Shown here: one piece after another, positions 7,514-16,598 of the stretch
Layout of the letters: every line of letters begins with the position of its first letter
Numbering within the stretch: position 1 is the first letter of the stretch
From: Bradyrhizobium sp. 186
GTDB taxonomy: Bacteria; Pseudomonadota; Alphaproteobacteria; Rhizobiales; Xanthobacteraceae
NCBI RefSeq assembly: GCF_023101685.1
Contig: NZ_CP082164.1
Location: 5,022,001 to 5,086,000, forward strand
Length of the DNA stretch: 64,000 nt
Direction of reading: 5' to 3'
Program-made: the position numbers and the translations under genes
The notes under the pieces: model-generated
Database searches by the model: none
What the model saw: only the letters and a program-made list of their open reading frames with translations
What the model was told of the DNA's origin: nothing

Positions 7514-8878
7514 TTAGCCCGCGCTGAGGCGCACGCCGGCGCGCAAGAATTTTTGCGGATCGACAGCCTCGCCGTCGATGCGGGTTTCGTAGTGCAAATG
7601 CGGACCGGTCGAACGGCCGGTCGAACCGACGAGCCCGACCACCTGGCCGATCTTCACGATCTCGCCGACCTTGACGTTGATCTCGGAGAGATGGCCGTAG
7701 CGCGTCGCAAGTCCATTGCCGTGGTCGACCTCGATCATGCGGCCGTAACCGCCGGACCAGCCGGCCGAGACCACCTTGCCGTTGGCGGTGACGCGAACGG
7801 GATCGCCGGTCGCGGCGCGGAAGTCGAGGCCGGTATGCATCGCGGGCCGGCCGAGGAAAGGATCGCTACGCACGCCGAAGCCGGAGGTGAACTCGACCTC
7901 GCCGATGACGGGCTTGCGATAGGGCACCAGCGCGAGTGTGCGGTTGAGCCGGTCCATCTCGGCGCGGGTGAGGTTGATGCGATAGAGCTGCTTCTCGAAC
8001 GGCCCGGCATTGGCGGTTAGCTTGACGGGTACAAAGGGCCCGCCCATGGCGGTGCGCGGCACGGCGGCCTCGAGGCTGGCGAGATTCAGGCCGAGATCGC
8101 TGACCACGCCGCGCATCCGCCGCATGCGTGAATCCATGCCTTCCTCGACGGCGCTGAGCGCGGCAACCTGGCGACGCTCGACCTGGTCAAGCGAGGTCTG
8201 GAGCCGGACCAGGACGTTGTCGAACCCCTGGTTCTTGGCGAATTGATTGACCGGCGGGGCTGCGACGGTCGGAGCGCGCGATTCAAGGCGCGCTTCGCGA
8301 TCGGGGGGCGCCACGAAGATCACGGTGTCGCTGATCGGCGACGGCTTTGGTGTGCCCTGCGTCGTGCTCTGGCTCGCGTCGCCGCGCTGCGGAGCCGAAC
8401 GGGGAAGAGATCCGGTCACGTCGGGCATGGCGCCAAGCGCCGTGGCCCGGGACTCCAGCGCCGTCTGGCGCTTCATGATCTGGTCGAGCTTCTGGTCGAA
8501 CTGTTCCTGGTCGAGCAGCTGCCGGCTGGTGGTGCGATCGACCTTGGCGCGCAGCTCGGCAATGCGGTCCTCATAGGCGTATTGCATGTCGGCCTGGCGG
8601 GCGATCAGCCGGGTCAGGACGTCGTCGCGGAAGGCGAAATAGGTGGCTGTCGCCGCCGACCACAGCCCAAGCAGCACGACGGTGCCGACCACGATCCAGA
8701 ACACCACGGGCCCGAAGCGGACCTGCTTGCCGGCATGGACGATGGTGTAGGCGTCGTCGGCGGCGGGAAGGGCAATCGCGGCCGCCGCTGCGGCGGCAGG
8801 ACGGCGATGGAAGGCACGCCCGTGGTCGTGAGGATGATGTTTGGGGTACTGCGAATATTGGGCAGAACTTTTCGACAT
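7514..8878 (-). CDS. M23 family metallopeptidase, membrane-anchored (454 aa)
   Basis: Cell-wall endopeptidase or endopeptidase regulator. A cytoplasmic head with runs of Ala (about 30-45) precedes one membrane helix (residues about 60-80, FWIVVGTVVLLGLW), then a periplasmic coiled coil (about 95-140 and 200-260), then the LytM/M23 domain in the last 130 residues. The domain has HTGLDFRA and HLHYE, the two zinc-site motifs, so it looks catalytically competent. Start: the ATG at 8878 has GGGAG upstream. A GTG two codons earlier is possible. It stands alone, convergent with the DUF5666 gene. Confidence 0.88.
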   Translation of the reverse strand: MSKSSAQYSQYPKHHPHDHGRAFHRRPAAAAAAAIALPAADDAYTIVHAGKQVRFGPVVFWIVVGTVVLLGLWSAATATYFAFRDDVLTRLIARQADMQYAYEDRIAELRAKVDRTTSRQLLDQEQFDQKLDQIMKRQTALESRATALGAMPDVTGSLPRSAPQRGDASQSTTQGTPKPSPISDTVIFVAPPDREARLESRAPTVAAPPVNQFAKNQGFDNVLVRLQTSLDQVERRQVAALSAVEEGMDSRMRRMRGVVSDLGLNLASLEAAVPRTAMGGPFVPVKLTANAGPFEKQLYRINLTRAEMDRLNRTLALVPYRKPVIGEVEFTSGFGVRSDPFLGRPAMHTGLDFRAATGDPVRVTANGKVVSAGWSGGYGRMIEVDHGNGLATRYGHLSEINVKVGEIVKIGQVVGLVGSTGRSTGPHLHYETRIDGEAVDPQKFLRAGVRLSAG

Positions 8879-8988
8879 CGGCACTCCCGCGCCGGTCGGA
8901 TGAGTCCGTACGGCCTAATTGCCGCAGCAATCTGGGCCGGTCATGGTTAATTTTCCGGAAATGGGAACACTCGAATTTAAAGGACTGG

Positions 8989-9681
8989 TTAAAGACTTCT
9001 TGCCGCCGCCAGCACCTCGTCGGCATGGCCGTCGACGCGAACGTTGCGCCAGACCTTCGCCAGCTTGCCGTCGGCGCCAACCAGCACCGTGGTGCGAAGA
9101 ATCCCGAGGAAGGTCTTGCCGTACATGGATTTTTTGCCCCAAGCGCCATAGGCCTCCAGCATCTCATGTTTCTCATCCGAGATGAGGGGAACGCCGAGCT
9201 TGTGCTTGTCGCGGAACTTCTCCTGGGCCTTTAAAGGATCGGCGGAGATGCCGAGCACGGTGGTGCCGGCCGCGGCGAAGGCATCCGCAAGCCGCGTGAA
9301 GTCGATGGCCTCCCTCGTGCAGCCGGGCGTGTCGGCGCGGGGATAGAAGAACAGGACGAGCTTTTGGCCGGCATGGTCCGACAGCGTCACCTCGCCGCCG
9401 CCGTCGCGGGGCAGGCGGAAAGCCGGGGCCTTCTGGCCCTCGGTCAAGGCGGGTACAGAAGCGCTTTCGGGCTTGGAGGCCTTTTCAGAAGATTTTAACC
9501 GTTTCGATGCGGCCTTATGCGATGCTGCTTTTGGTTTGGTCTTGCTTGATTTGTCTGCTGATGCCCGCTGTGTTTTCGCTGGGCGTGTTTGAGTCGATGC
9601 CCCTGGTTTTTGGACTTTCTTTTTAGCCGTCGGACTGCCGGAGGGCGTTTTGGACGATTTCTTTCGGGATTTCTGGGACAT
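8989..9681 (-). CDS. bcp: Peroxiredoxin, Bcp/PrxQ type with Lys-rich N-terminal extension (230 aa)
   Basis: Thiol peroxidase that reduces peroxides. Residues about 80-225 are the Bcp/PrxQ fold, with the peroxidatic cysteine in PRADTPGCTREAID near residue 120. Canonical Bcp proteins have a second Cys five residues later; here that position is Ile, so the protein looks one-Cys type or uses a distant partner. The first ~75 residues are a basic, Ser/Ala/Lys/Thr-rich tail (KKSSKTPSG, KTKPKAASHK) not needed for the fold; similar tails bind nucleic acid elsewhere, which is speculative. Start taken at the ATG at 9681; longer frames run into the neighbouring gene. Divergent from the AsmA-like gene. 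Confidence 0.85.
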   Translation of the reverse strand: MSQKSRKKSSKTPSGSPTAKKKVQKPGASTQTRPAKTQRASADKSSKTKPKAASHKAASKRLKSSEKASKPESASVPALTEGQKAPAFRLPRDGGGEVTLSDHAGQKLVLFFYPRADTPGCTREAIDFTRLADAFAAAGTTVLGISADPLKAQEKFRDKHKLGVPLISDEKHEMLEAYGAWGKKSMYGKTFLGILRTTVLVGADGKLAKVWRNVRVDGHADEVLAAARSL

Positions 9682-9972
9682 ACGCCTTCCTTTCGTCGCT
9701 TTCGGCGGGTCAACCAAAGCGGTATTGCAGGTCTCGTCTGGTGTGCCGGATTCGCGCCCTCGGCTGGGCAAATTTGACGACGCCGGAGTAAGGTTACAAG
9801 GAATTCCACGCACCACCCCACTGCTCGTTGAACCCGCTCCCGGGGCGAAATGACGAACAGCAGGAACATTCGAGGTATGGCGGCAATGCCGGGGCGGGGA
9901 GCTTCGATCCCCGTCGACGGCTGCGGTCCCGGCGGCGCTCAATCCTACGACGGGCGCCTGTATCGAGAGGCA

Positions 9973-12900
9973 ATGGCAAGGAATACGTCGCCCCAGGATC
10001 ACAATCGCGATTTCGATCGGCGCGGCGGCCAACAAGAGTCGCCGGAATGGGACGAGGCCGACTGGGATCCGGATCAGGAAGAGGCGGCGGGCCATCGGGC
10101 GCGCCGGCTGTTGTCCCGTTCCAATTCGCGCTTTCGTCGCTTCGGTGACGGGTTTGGGTCGGTCCGGCGGTGGCTGGCGGCTGATCGCTGGTTGAAGCGC
10201 CTGGCCATCGTCGTCGGTGCCCTCGTCGTCATCTTCGTCGGCTGTTTCGGCGCGCTGTGGTGGCGGCTCGGCGCCGGTCCCATCAATCTCGACATCGCAA
10301 CGCCATGGCTGGCGGCAGCGATCGAGGACAATATCGGCCACGGCAACACTGTCGAGGTCGGAGGCACCCAGATCGAGCGGGTCGGCCGAATCCGCATCGC
10401 GGTGCGCATCCGCGACATCATCGTCCGCGACCGCGATCACGCCATCGTCGCCAGCGCCCCGAAGGCTGAGGTGAAGCTGTCTGGCGCTGGTCTCCTCATG
10501 GGACATCTGCGCGCCGAAAGTCTCAATCTCGTCGATGCTGAACTTGCGATCCGCATCGCGCCCGACGGCACCGTCACGGTGTCCGCCGGCGACACCGCAA
10601 AACCGCTCGCGACCGGCGTCGCATCCAAGAGGGACGCGGGCTTGCCGCCGACATTCCCGCGGACCGGGGTCCCGCCGCCGCCTTTCGCGACCGCGCCTGC
10701 GAGCCCGGACCAAGCCGAACCCCAGAGCACCGCGCAGAGCGGAATTCTTCAGGGCCTCGACTGGCTCGACAGTTTGAGCATGACCGGCCTCGACGGCCAG
10801 AACCTCAACGAGATCGGTCTGAAGAACGGCAATCTGATCGTCGACGATCAGCAGCGCGGCAGCAAATGGACGTTCGAGAACATCAGTCTCAGCCTGCGGC
10901 GGCCGAGCCGCGGCGGCGTCGCGCTCAGCCTCGGCGAAGAGGGCGCGCACCCGTGGTCGCTGCGCACCACGATCGGGCCGGCCGAGAACGGCGTGCGCTC
11001 GGTCGACATCCGCGCCGACAAGCTCTCGACCTCCAACATCCTGCTGGCGCTGCGGGTGAAGGACCTTACCTATTCCGCCGACCTGCCTCTGACCGGCGAG
11101 CTCAAGGGCGAGCTCGGCCGTGACGGCGTGCCGACCTTCTTCCGCGGCAAGATCGCGATCGGCTCCGGCAACATCATCGACACCGACACGCCCGACTACC
11201 CGATGGCGATCGACTCGGCCGAGATCAATGTCGAATGGGATTCGAGCCGGCGCGTGCTGGTCGCGCCATTCAAGATTCTCTCGGGTGCCAACCGCGTCAC
11301 GCTGCTCGCGCATCTGGAGCCGCCGAACGGCAACAGCAACGACTGGCAGCTCGGCTTCAGCGGCGGTTCGATCCTGCTGGGCGGCATCGACAACGAGCCG
11401 CCGCTGGTCTTCAACCGCATCGCGATCGGATTCCGCTTCGACACCGACCACAAGCGGCTATTGCTGACACAGGCCGATATCTCCAATGGCGAGATCGGGG
11501 TCGCCGGCACCGGCGCCATCGACTATTCGGGCGAGCCGCGGCTGACGCTGGGTTTTGCGGGAACGCCGATGTCGGCCTCCGCGCTGAAGCGGATGTGGCC
11601 GACGCTTGTTGTTCCCGAGTTACGCGAATGGGTGATCGAGCGGATCGAGCGCGGCACGCTCCAGCGCATCGAGATCGGCGTCAACTCGCCGGTGAAGAAC
11701 CTTCCGCGCAAAGGACCTCCAATCCCCGACGACGGCCTCTCGGTCAATATCGTGGCAAGCGGCGTCGCAGTCCGCCCCGTGGACGGCATGCCGGTGGTGC
11801 ACGACGCCGATCTGAAGGCCCGGGTGACCGGACGCACGGCCACCGTGACAATCGGGCAGGGCATCGCTGACACGCCGGCGGGCCGCAAGATCACGATCTC
11901 CGATTTCACCTTCGAGGTGCCGGACATGGCGCCGAAGCCCTCGCCCTCGCGGAGCAAATTCCGCGCTGACGGACCGGTGTCGGCGGCGGCCGAAATCCTG
12001 TCCAACGATCGTCTGAGCGATCTGTCGGCAACCTTTGTCGATCCCAACACCAGCAAGGGGACGTTCTCGGCCAACATCGTGCTCGGCCTGCCGGTCAAGG
12101 GTGCGCTGACCAGGGCCGACACCAGTTACGCCGTCACAGCCGACCTCAACGGCTTTGCCGCCGACAAGCTGGTGATGAACCAGAAGCTCGAGGCCAACAA
12201 CCTCAAGATCGTCGCTAATAACCAAGGCTATCAGGTCAAGGGCGACGTCAAGATCAACGGGCAGGCGGCCTCGCTCGACTATCGCAAGCCGACCGAGGGC
12301 GATGCGGACGTCAAATTGCAGACCACGCTGGACGATGCGAGCCGCGCGCGTCTCGGATTCGACCTGAGCCCCGCGGTCAGCGGCTCCCTGCCGATCAAGG
12401 TCTCGGGCAAGATCGCCGGCGGTGCCGACCAGACGACGAAGCTCGGCGTCGAGGCCGACCTGACCTCGGTCAAGCTCGACAACATCCTTCCCGGCTGGGT
12501 CAAGCTGCCCGGCAAATCGGGCAAGGCCAGCTTCAAGGTGGTGCCGACGGCGCAATCGACGCGTTTCGAGGACATCGTCATCGAAGGCGGCGGCGCCTCG
12601 ATCAAGGGCTCGCTCGAGGTCGACCCGAACGGCGACCTCATGAATGCGAACTTCCCGACCTACTCGCCGTCTGACGGCGACAAGACGTCGTTGAAGGTGG
12701 AGCGCGGTCAGGACGGCGTGGTGCGGGGCACCATGCGCGGCGACGTGTTCGACGGCCGCGGCTTCCTGAAGTCGGCGATCTCAGGCAGTTCCAAGGACGA
12801 TTCCAAGAGCAAGCTGAAGAACGTCGATTTCGACATCGACGTGAAGCTCGGCGCTGTCGCCGGCTTCAACGGTGAAGCGATGCGCAGCGTCGATGCCAAG

Positions 12901-13686
12901 ATGTCGAAGCGCAGCGGCGCCATCAAGGCCTTCACGCTCAGCGGCAAGATCGGCGGCAACACGCCGACGCCGGTCGCGGCGGACCTGCGCGGCGGGCGCG
13001 CGCAGGGCGCCCGCGAGGTGATCTATCTCCAGACCAACGACGCCGGCGCCCTGCTGCGCTTCACCGACACCACCAACAAGGTCTTCGGTGGCCAGATGGT
13101 GGTGGCGATGGAGCCGCCGACGTCAGAGCCTACGACAAGGGAAGGCCTGATCAATGTGCGCGACTTCGCGGTGAAGGGAATGGATCAGCTCGATCGTGTC
13201 GCGGCCGGCGGCCCCAACGGCGCGCAGAGCGGCGTCGCCTTCACGGCGTTGCGCGCGGAATTCACCCGGCAGAACGGCGCGCTCACCGTTCGCGACGGCG
13301 TGGTCAAAGGGCCGATGATCGGCGCCACGATCGAGGGCTCGATCGACTATCCCGGCAACCAGGTCTGCATGAGCGGCACCTTCGTCCCGATGTACGGCGT
13401 GAACAACATCTTTGGCCAGATCCCGTTGTTCGGCATCTTCCTCGGCAATGGCAACAATGAGGGATTGATCGGCGTCACCTATGAGGTCGTCGGCACGCCG
13501 GTCGCCCCGGTGATGCGCGTCAACCCGATCTCGGCGATGGCGCCGGGCCTGTTCCGCAAGATCTTCGAGTTCAATACCGGCAAGCAGAACTCGCCGTTCG
13601 ACGAGCTGCCGTCGGCGCAGTCCGGCGACAGCCAGACGGGATCAGCAAGGCCGCTGTCCAGCGGTTGCACTCTCGCGCGGCGATAG
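9973..13686 (+). CDS. AsmA-like/YhdP-type giant envelope protein (about 1237 aa)
   Basis: A very long protein with a basic, Asp/Arg-rich cytoplasmic head (about 65 residues), a single membrane helix (WLKRLAIVVGALVVIFVG) and then >1100 residues of beta-rich repeats. The last ~200 residues (GTFVPMYGVNNIFGQIPLFGIFLG, VTYEVVGTPVAPVMRVNP) match the AsmA-like C-terminal domain, a family (YhdP, TamB, YdbH) that bridges the inner and outer membranes for phospholipid transport. The start could be the ATG at 9850 (41 codons longer), but that extra piece is unlike an envelope protein. The start at 9973 has AGAGG just upstream, though close. The length and composition fit the family. Confidence 0.85.
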   Translation: MARNTSPQDHNRDFDRRGGQQESPEWDEADWDPDQEEAAGHRARRLLSRSNSRFRRFGDGFGSVRRWLAADRWLKRLAIVVGALVVIFVGCFGALWWRLGAGPINLDIATPWLAAAIEDNIGHGNTVEVGGTQIERVGRIRIAVRIRDIIVRDRDHAIVASAPKAEVKLSGAGLLMGHLRAESLNLVDAELAIRIAPDGTVTVSAGDTAKPLATGVASKRDAGLPPTFPRTGVPPPPFATAPASPDQAEPQSTAQSGILQGLDWLDSLSMTGLDGQNLNEIGLKNGNLIVDDQQRGSKWTFENISLSLRRPSRGGVALSLGEEGAHPWSLRTTIGPAENGVRSVDIRADKLSTSNILLALRVKDLTYSADLPLTGELKGELGRDGVPTFFRGKIAIGSGNIIDTDTPDYPMAIDSAEINVEWDSSRRVLVAPFKILSGANRVTLLAHLEPPNGNSNDWQLGFSGGSILLGGIDNEPPLVFNRIAIGFRFDTDHKRLLLTQADISNGEIGVAGTGAIDYSGEPRLTLGFAGTPMSASALKRMWPTLVVPELREWVIERIERGTLQRIEIGVNSPVKNLPRKGPPIPDDGLSVNIVASGVAVRPVDGMPVVHDADLKARVTGRTATVTIGQGIADTPAGRKITISDFTFEVPDMAPKPSPSRSKFRADGPVSAAAEILSNDRLSDLSATFVDPNTSKGTFSANIVLGLPVKGALTRADTSYAVTADLNGFAADKLVMNQKLEANNLKIVANNQGYQVKGDVKINGQAASLDYRKPTEGDADVKLQTTLDDASRARLGFDLSPAVSGSLPIKVSGKIAGGADQTTKLGVEADLTSVKLDNILPGWVKLPGKSGKASFKVVPTAQSTRFEDIVIEGGGASIKGSLEVDPNGDLMNANFPTYSPSDGDKTSLKVERGQDGVVRGTMRGDVFDGRGFLKSAISGSSKDDSKSKLKNVDFDIDVKLGAVAGFNGEAMRSVDAKMSKRSGAIKAFTLSGKIGGNTPTPVAADLRGGRAQGAREVIYLQTNDAGALLRFTDTTNKVFGGQMVVAMEPPTSEPTTREGLINVRDFAVKGMDQLDRVAAGGPNGAQSGVAFTALRAEFTRQNGALTVRDGVVKGPMIGATIEGSIDYPGNQVCMSGTFVPMYGVNNIFGQIPLFGIFLGNGNNEGLIGVTYEVVGTPVAPVMRVNPISAMAPGLFRKIFEFNTGKQNSPFDELPSAQSGDSQTGSARPLSSGCTLARR

Positions 13687-13760
13687 CGCAAGTCCCGTTT
13701 CTATTCTCCTGGGGCTGTCTACATAGAGCGTACGAGCTTGGGGCGCCGAAGTCTGCATAG

Positions 13761-13847
13761 CGTCATGGCCGGGTTTGTCCCGGCCATCCACGCCTTCTCT
13801 CGCAACACCTAGAACGTGGATGCCCGGGACAAGCCCCGGGCATGACG
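13761..13847. repeat. Dispersed palindromic repeat, family B, copy 1
   Basis: Arms GTCATGGCCGGG and CCCGGGCATGAC surround inner blocks ATCCACG and CGTGGATG. The same element, with insertions, lies at 52290-52410. Located between the convergent ends of the AsmA-like gene and the chemoreceptor gene, so it may stop both transcripts. Confidence 0.7.
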
Positions 13848-13886
13848 ACCTCTCGCGAATACTCAGATGGGCAACCGTCGCGCGGC

Positions 13887-15581
13887 TTACGCCGCGCGCA
13901 CGCCGGCGAGGAATGTGCCGACTTCGCCGGAGAGCTGCTCTGCCTGCTTGGAGAGGTCTGACGCAGCCGCGAGCACCATGCCGGCGGCGTTGCCGGTCTC
14001 GTTGGCCGCGGTGCTGACGACGCCGATATTGGTGGTGACTTCCTTGGTCGCTTCCGCGGTCTGCGAGACACTGCGGGCGATCTCGGCGGTGGCGGCGCCT
14101 TGCTCCTCGATCGCGGCACCGATCGAGGTCGCGATCCGGCTCACTTCTTCGATCGTGGCGGTGATGCCGCCGATGGCGTCCACCGCCTCCTTGGTCGCGC
14201 CCTGGATCTGGGCGATCTTGTCGCCGATCTCGCGGGTCGCTTCCGCGGTCTGGCTGGCGAGCGACTTCACTTCGGAGGCGACGACGGCGAAGCCGCGGCC
14301 GGCTTCACCCGCGCGCGCGGCCTCGATGGTGGCGTTGAGCGCGAGCAAATTGGTCTGCGCCGCGATGCTCGAGATCAGCTCGGCGACGTGTTCGATCTGC
14401 TGGGCGCCGTCGGAGAGCGCACGGACGATAGTGTCGGTGCGGCGTGCGCTGTCGACCGCACGTCCCGTGACCTCGGCGGACTGCGCCACCTGACGGCTGA
14501 TCTCGGTGATGGAGGAGGAGAGCTCTTCGGCGGCGGCCGCGACGGTCTGGACCCGCTGGCTGGCCTCAGTGGCGGCCGAGCCGACCACAGCGGCGCGCTG
14601 GTTGGTGCCCTCGGCGGTGGACGACATCGACTTGGCGGTGGTCTCCAGCTCACCCGAGCCCGAGGCCATCAGGCCGACGAGCTGGCCGACGGAGGCGTCG
14701 AAGCGGTCGGCCAGCGCGATCAGGGCGTCGCGCTTTTCCTGCTCGCTGCGTGTCTTGGTGGCGACCTGCTCGGCCTCCAGCATGCGCGCCGTCAAGGCGG
14801 TCCGCCGCAGCACTTCGAGCGTCTCGGCCATGCGGCCGATCTCGTCGCCGCGGCCGGTCTCCTCGACCGGCTTGTCGATGGCGCCTTCGGAAATCTCCTG
14901 CATGCGGTTCTTCTGGCGGTCGAGCGCACCGAGCACGTCGCGGGCGATCAGCCAGGACAGTGCGGCCATCAGCAGCATCAGGCCGATGCCGATGGCGCCG
15001 AGCTCCAGCGTCAACGCGCGCACGTCGGCATCGATGTCGTCGACATAGAGGCCGTAGCTGATCGTCGCGTTCCAGGGCGCGAACTTGCGCGTGAAAACGG
15101 TCTTGCGGACGGGCTCGGTCTGGCCGGGGCGGGGATACAAATAGGAGGTTACGCCGCCCTGAGCGGTCTGGTTGCCGGCACTTATGATCGCATCGGCGAT
15201 GAGGATGCCGTTGGAGTCCTTCGCGCCCGTGATCTTGCCTTCGAGCTGCTGGTTCGCGCCGTTGACCAGGATCGAGGTGTCGGCGTTATAGACCACGGGA
15301 TAGCCTTGGCCGCCGTTGAAGCTCATGCGGCGGCCGCGCAGATGGAACTGGACCTTCGCTTCAGCCTGGGTCAGCTTGCCTGCGCCGACGTCCTCTTCAA
15401 GTGATTGGGCGAGGTTGTAGAGCATATCGACCGCGGTCCGCATCTGCTGGACGCGGTCTTCCAGCATGCGGCTCTTGCTGAGGACGGACGACACCCCGAT
15501 GATGGCCGTAACCGTGAGTGCCGCGAGACAGACCATGCTGGCGAGCTTGTTGCGGATCTTCAGATGACTCAGCAGCTTCAT
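13887..15581 (-). CDS. Methyl-accepting chemotaxis protein with Cache sensor (564 aa)
   Basis: Transmembrane chemoreceptor. Membrane helix 1 is about residues 15-35, a single periplasmic Cache-type domain about 40-185 (features [15 protein letters not shown] and [15 protein letters not shown]), membrane helix 2 about 190-212, then HAMP about 213-265 and the cytoplasmic signalling domain to the end. The hairpin tip contains [17 protein letters not shown], typical of MCPs. There is no NWETF-like pentapeptide at the C-terminus, which ends FLAGVRAA. Start: GTG at 15584 or ATG at 15581; I use the ATG. No chemotaxis genes are near. Confidence 0.93.
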   Translation of the reverse strand: MKLLSHLKIRNKLASMVCLAALTVTAIIGVSSVLSKSRMLEDRVQQMRTAVDMLYNLAQSLEEDVGAGKLTQAEAKVQFHLRGRRMSFNGGQGYPVVYNADTSILVNGANQQLEGKITGAKDSNGILIADAIISAGNQTAQGGVTSYLYPRPGQTEPVRKTVFTRKFAPWNATISYGLYVDDIDADVRALTLELGAIGIGLMLLMAALSWLIARDVLGALDRQKNRMQEISEGAIDKPVEETGRGDEIGRMAETLEVLRRTALTARMLEAEQVATKTRSEQEKRDALIALADRFDASVGQLVGLMASGSGELETTAKSMSSTAEGTNQRAAVVGSAATEASQRVQTVAAAAEELSSSITEISRQVAQSAEVTGRAVDSARRTDTIVRALSDGAQQIEHVAELISSIAAQTNLLALNATIEAARAGEAGRGFAVVASEVKSLASQTAEATREIGDKIAQIQGATKEAVDAIGGITATIEEVSRIATSIGAAIEEQGAATAEIARSVSQTAEATKEVTTNIGVVSTAANETGNAAGMVLAAASDLSKQAEQLSGEVGTFLAGVRAA

Positions 15582-15795
15582 CACGGCCTCGGCGGAATGG
15601 TTATTATTGCTCGCCTCGGTAGCATGAAGTTCTTACCAATCATGAATAGACGCGTGCGACGTGCTGCCGCGCGCAGCATCCGCAGCCTGTGCGCAAGCGT
15701 GCAGGCAAATGGCCGCGTGCCGGCCCGCGCCCGTTCACGCATCGGAGAAGAATGATCTTGGATCTTCGTGGGGACCCAGCCTGGCCGGAGCGGCA

Positions 15796-15882
15796 ATGAA
15801 CCGATTCGTTCATCGCATCATCATGTCCGTGCTGCTCGTAGCGGTGCTCGCCATCATCTGGAATGTGCTGGGAGCACGCTGA
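15796..15882 (+). CDS. 28-residue hydrophobic membrane peptide
   Basis: A tiny frame with a strong ribosome site (GGAG five bases before the ATG) and a single membrane helix, MNRFVHRIIMSVLLVAVLAI followed by IWNVLGAR. A perfect 10-bp stem (GGCACCGGCA/TGCCGGTGCC) starts 4 bases after its stop. A short frame flanked by a good ribosome site and a terminator is more than chance would favour. It is unlike known toxin or KdpF-type peptides that I can name. Family and function unknown. Confidence 0.55.
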   Translation: MNRFVHRIIMSVLLVAVLAIIWNVLGAR

Positions 15883-15885
15883 GCC

Positions 15886-15909
15886 GGCACCGGCAAAGCT
15901 GCCGGTGCC
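15886..15909 (+). terminator. Hairpin after the 28-residue peptide gene
   Basis: GGCACCGGCA, four-base loop AAGC, TGCCGGTGCC: a perfect 10-bp stem. The downstream tract (ATCTTACTT) is only weakly T-rich. It separates the small peptide gene from the convergent DoxX gene. Confidence 0.6.
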
Positions 15910-15938
15910 ATCTTACTTGTGCGTTGAGTGCGAGCGCG

Positions 15939-16376
15939 TCAGCGCCGCGCGAAAGCGCCACCCGCCGCGTCGCTCTCCTTGCCAATCAGCGCATCGACAC
16001 TGACCGAGCCGCCACCGGCTGCCGAGAGGTAAAGGCAGGCGAAGCAGAACAGGATCGCCGCGGTGCCGCCGTTGAGCAGCGGCAGGAGCACCGGCGTGCC
16101 GGTCTTGAGCACGTGGCCCATGAAGTAAGCGAAGGCCATTTCACCCGCCAGGATGAAGGCCGTGAGCCGGGTGAACAGGCCAAGCATCAGGGTGGCGCCG
16201 AGCACCAGCTCGAGCGTGCCGGCCGCGTAGATCAGCGGCGGAATGTCGGCGAAGTAGGGCAGCACCGGAAACTTGAACAGCTTGGCGACGCCGTACTGGA
16301 ACAGCAGGAGTCCGGTGATGAAGCGAAATAGACTCAGCAGAGCCGGTTGATAGCGAGAGAGATAGTTGAAGTTCAT
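15939..16376 (-). CDS. DoxX family membrane protein (145 aa)
   Basis: Four-helix inner-membrane protein of the DoxX/DoxD family. The N-terminal half carries LSLFRFITGLLLFQYGVAKLF, the usual DoxX opening, followed by GTLELVLGATLMLGLFTRL and two more helices. DoxX proteins are linked to thiosulfate oxidation or to redox stress, but the specific role is not visible here. Start at the ATG at 16376; a GTG 18 codons upstream would add a non-conserved stretch. Convergent with the small peptide gene on its left. Confidence 0.85.
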   Translation of the reverse strand: MNFNYLSRYQPALLSLFRFITGLLLFQYGVAKLFKFPVLPYFADIPPLIYAAGTLELVLGATLMLGLFTRLTAFILAGEMAFAYFMGHVLKTGTPVLLPLLNGGTAAILFCFACLYLSAAGGGSVSVDALIGKESDAAGGAFARR

Positions 16377-16598
16377 GGTTTGCGCCCTTCCATCCAATTC
16401 CCAAGCGACTTGGATCGCATTCGGTTCCACCCCGCAAGCCGCGCCGGGTCAATTCGCGCTGACATTTTTGTCATGTCCGACAAAACACCGCAGGCAGGGA
16501 TTTCAGCCCCGCCGACTCGCATTTTTTGCGTGTGTTTGCGTTGCGCTCGTCCGTAATTTCACGGTGGCGCGAAGGGTTGTAGGTTACCTCGGACACAC

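Noticed and set aside
9682..11451. Upstream extension of the peroxiredoxin frame, giving 820 codons
   Set aside because: Runs through the antisense of the AsmA-like gene and has no sensible domain; the peroxiredoxin starts at 9681.
14100..15404. 434-codon plus-strand frame over the chemoreceptor
   Set aside because: Gly/Arg/Asp-rich shadow; the minus strand has a complete MCP.
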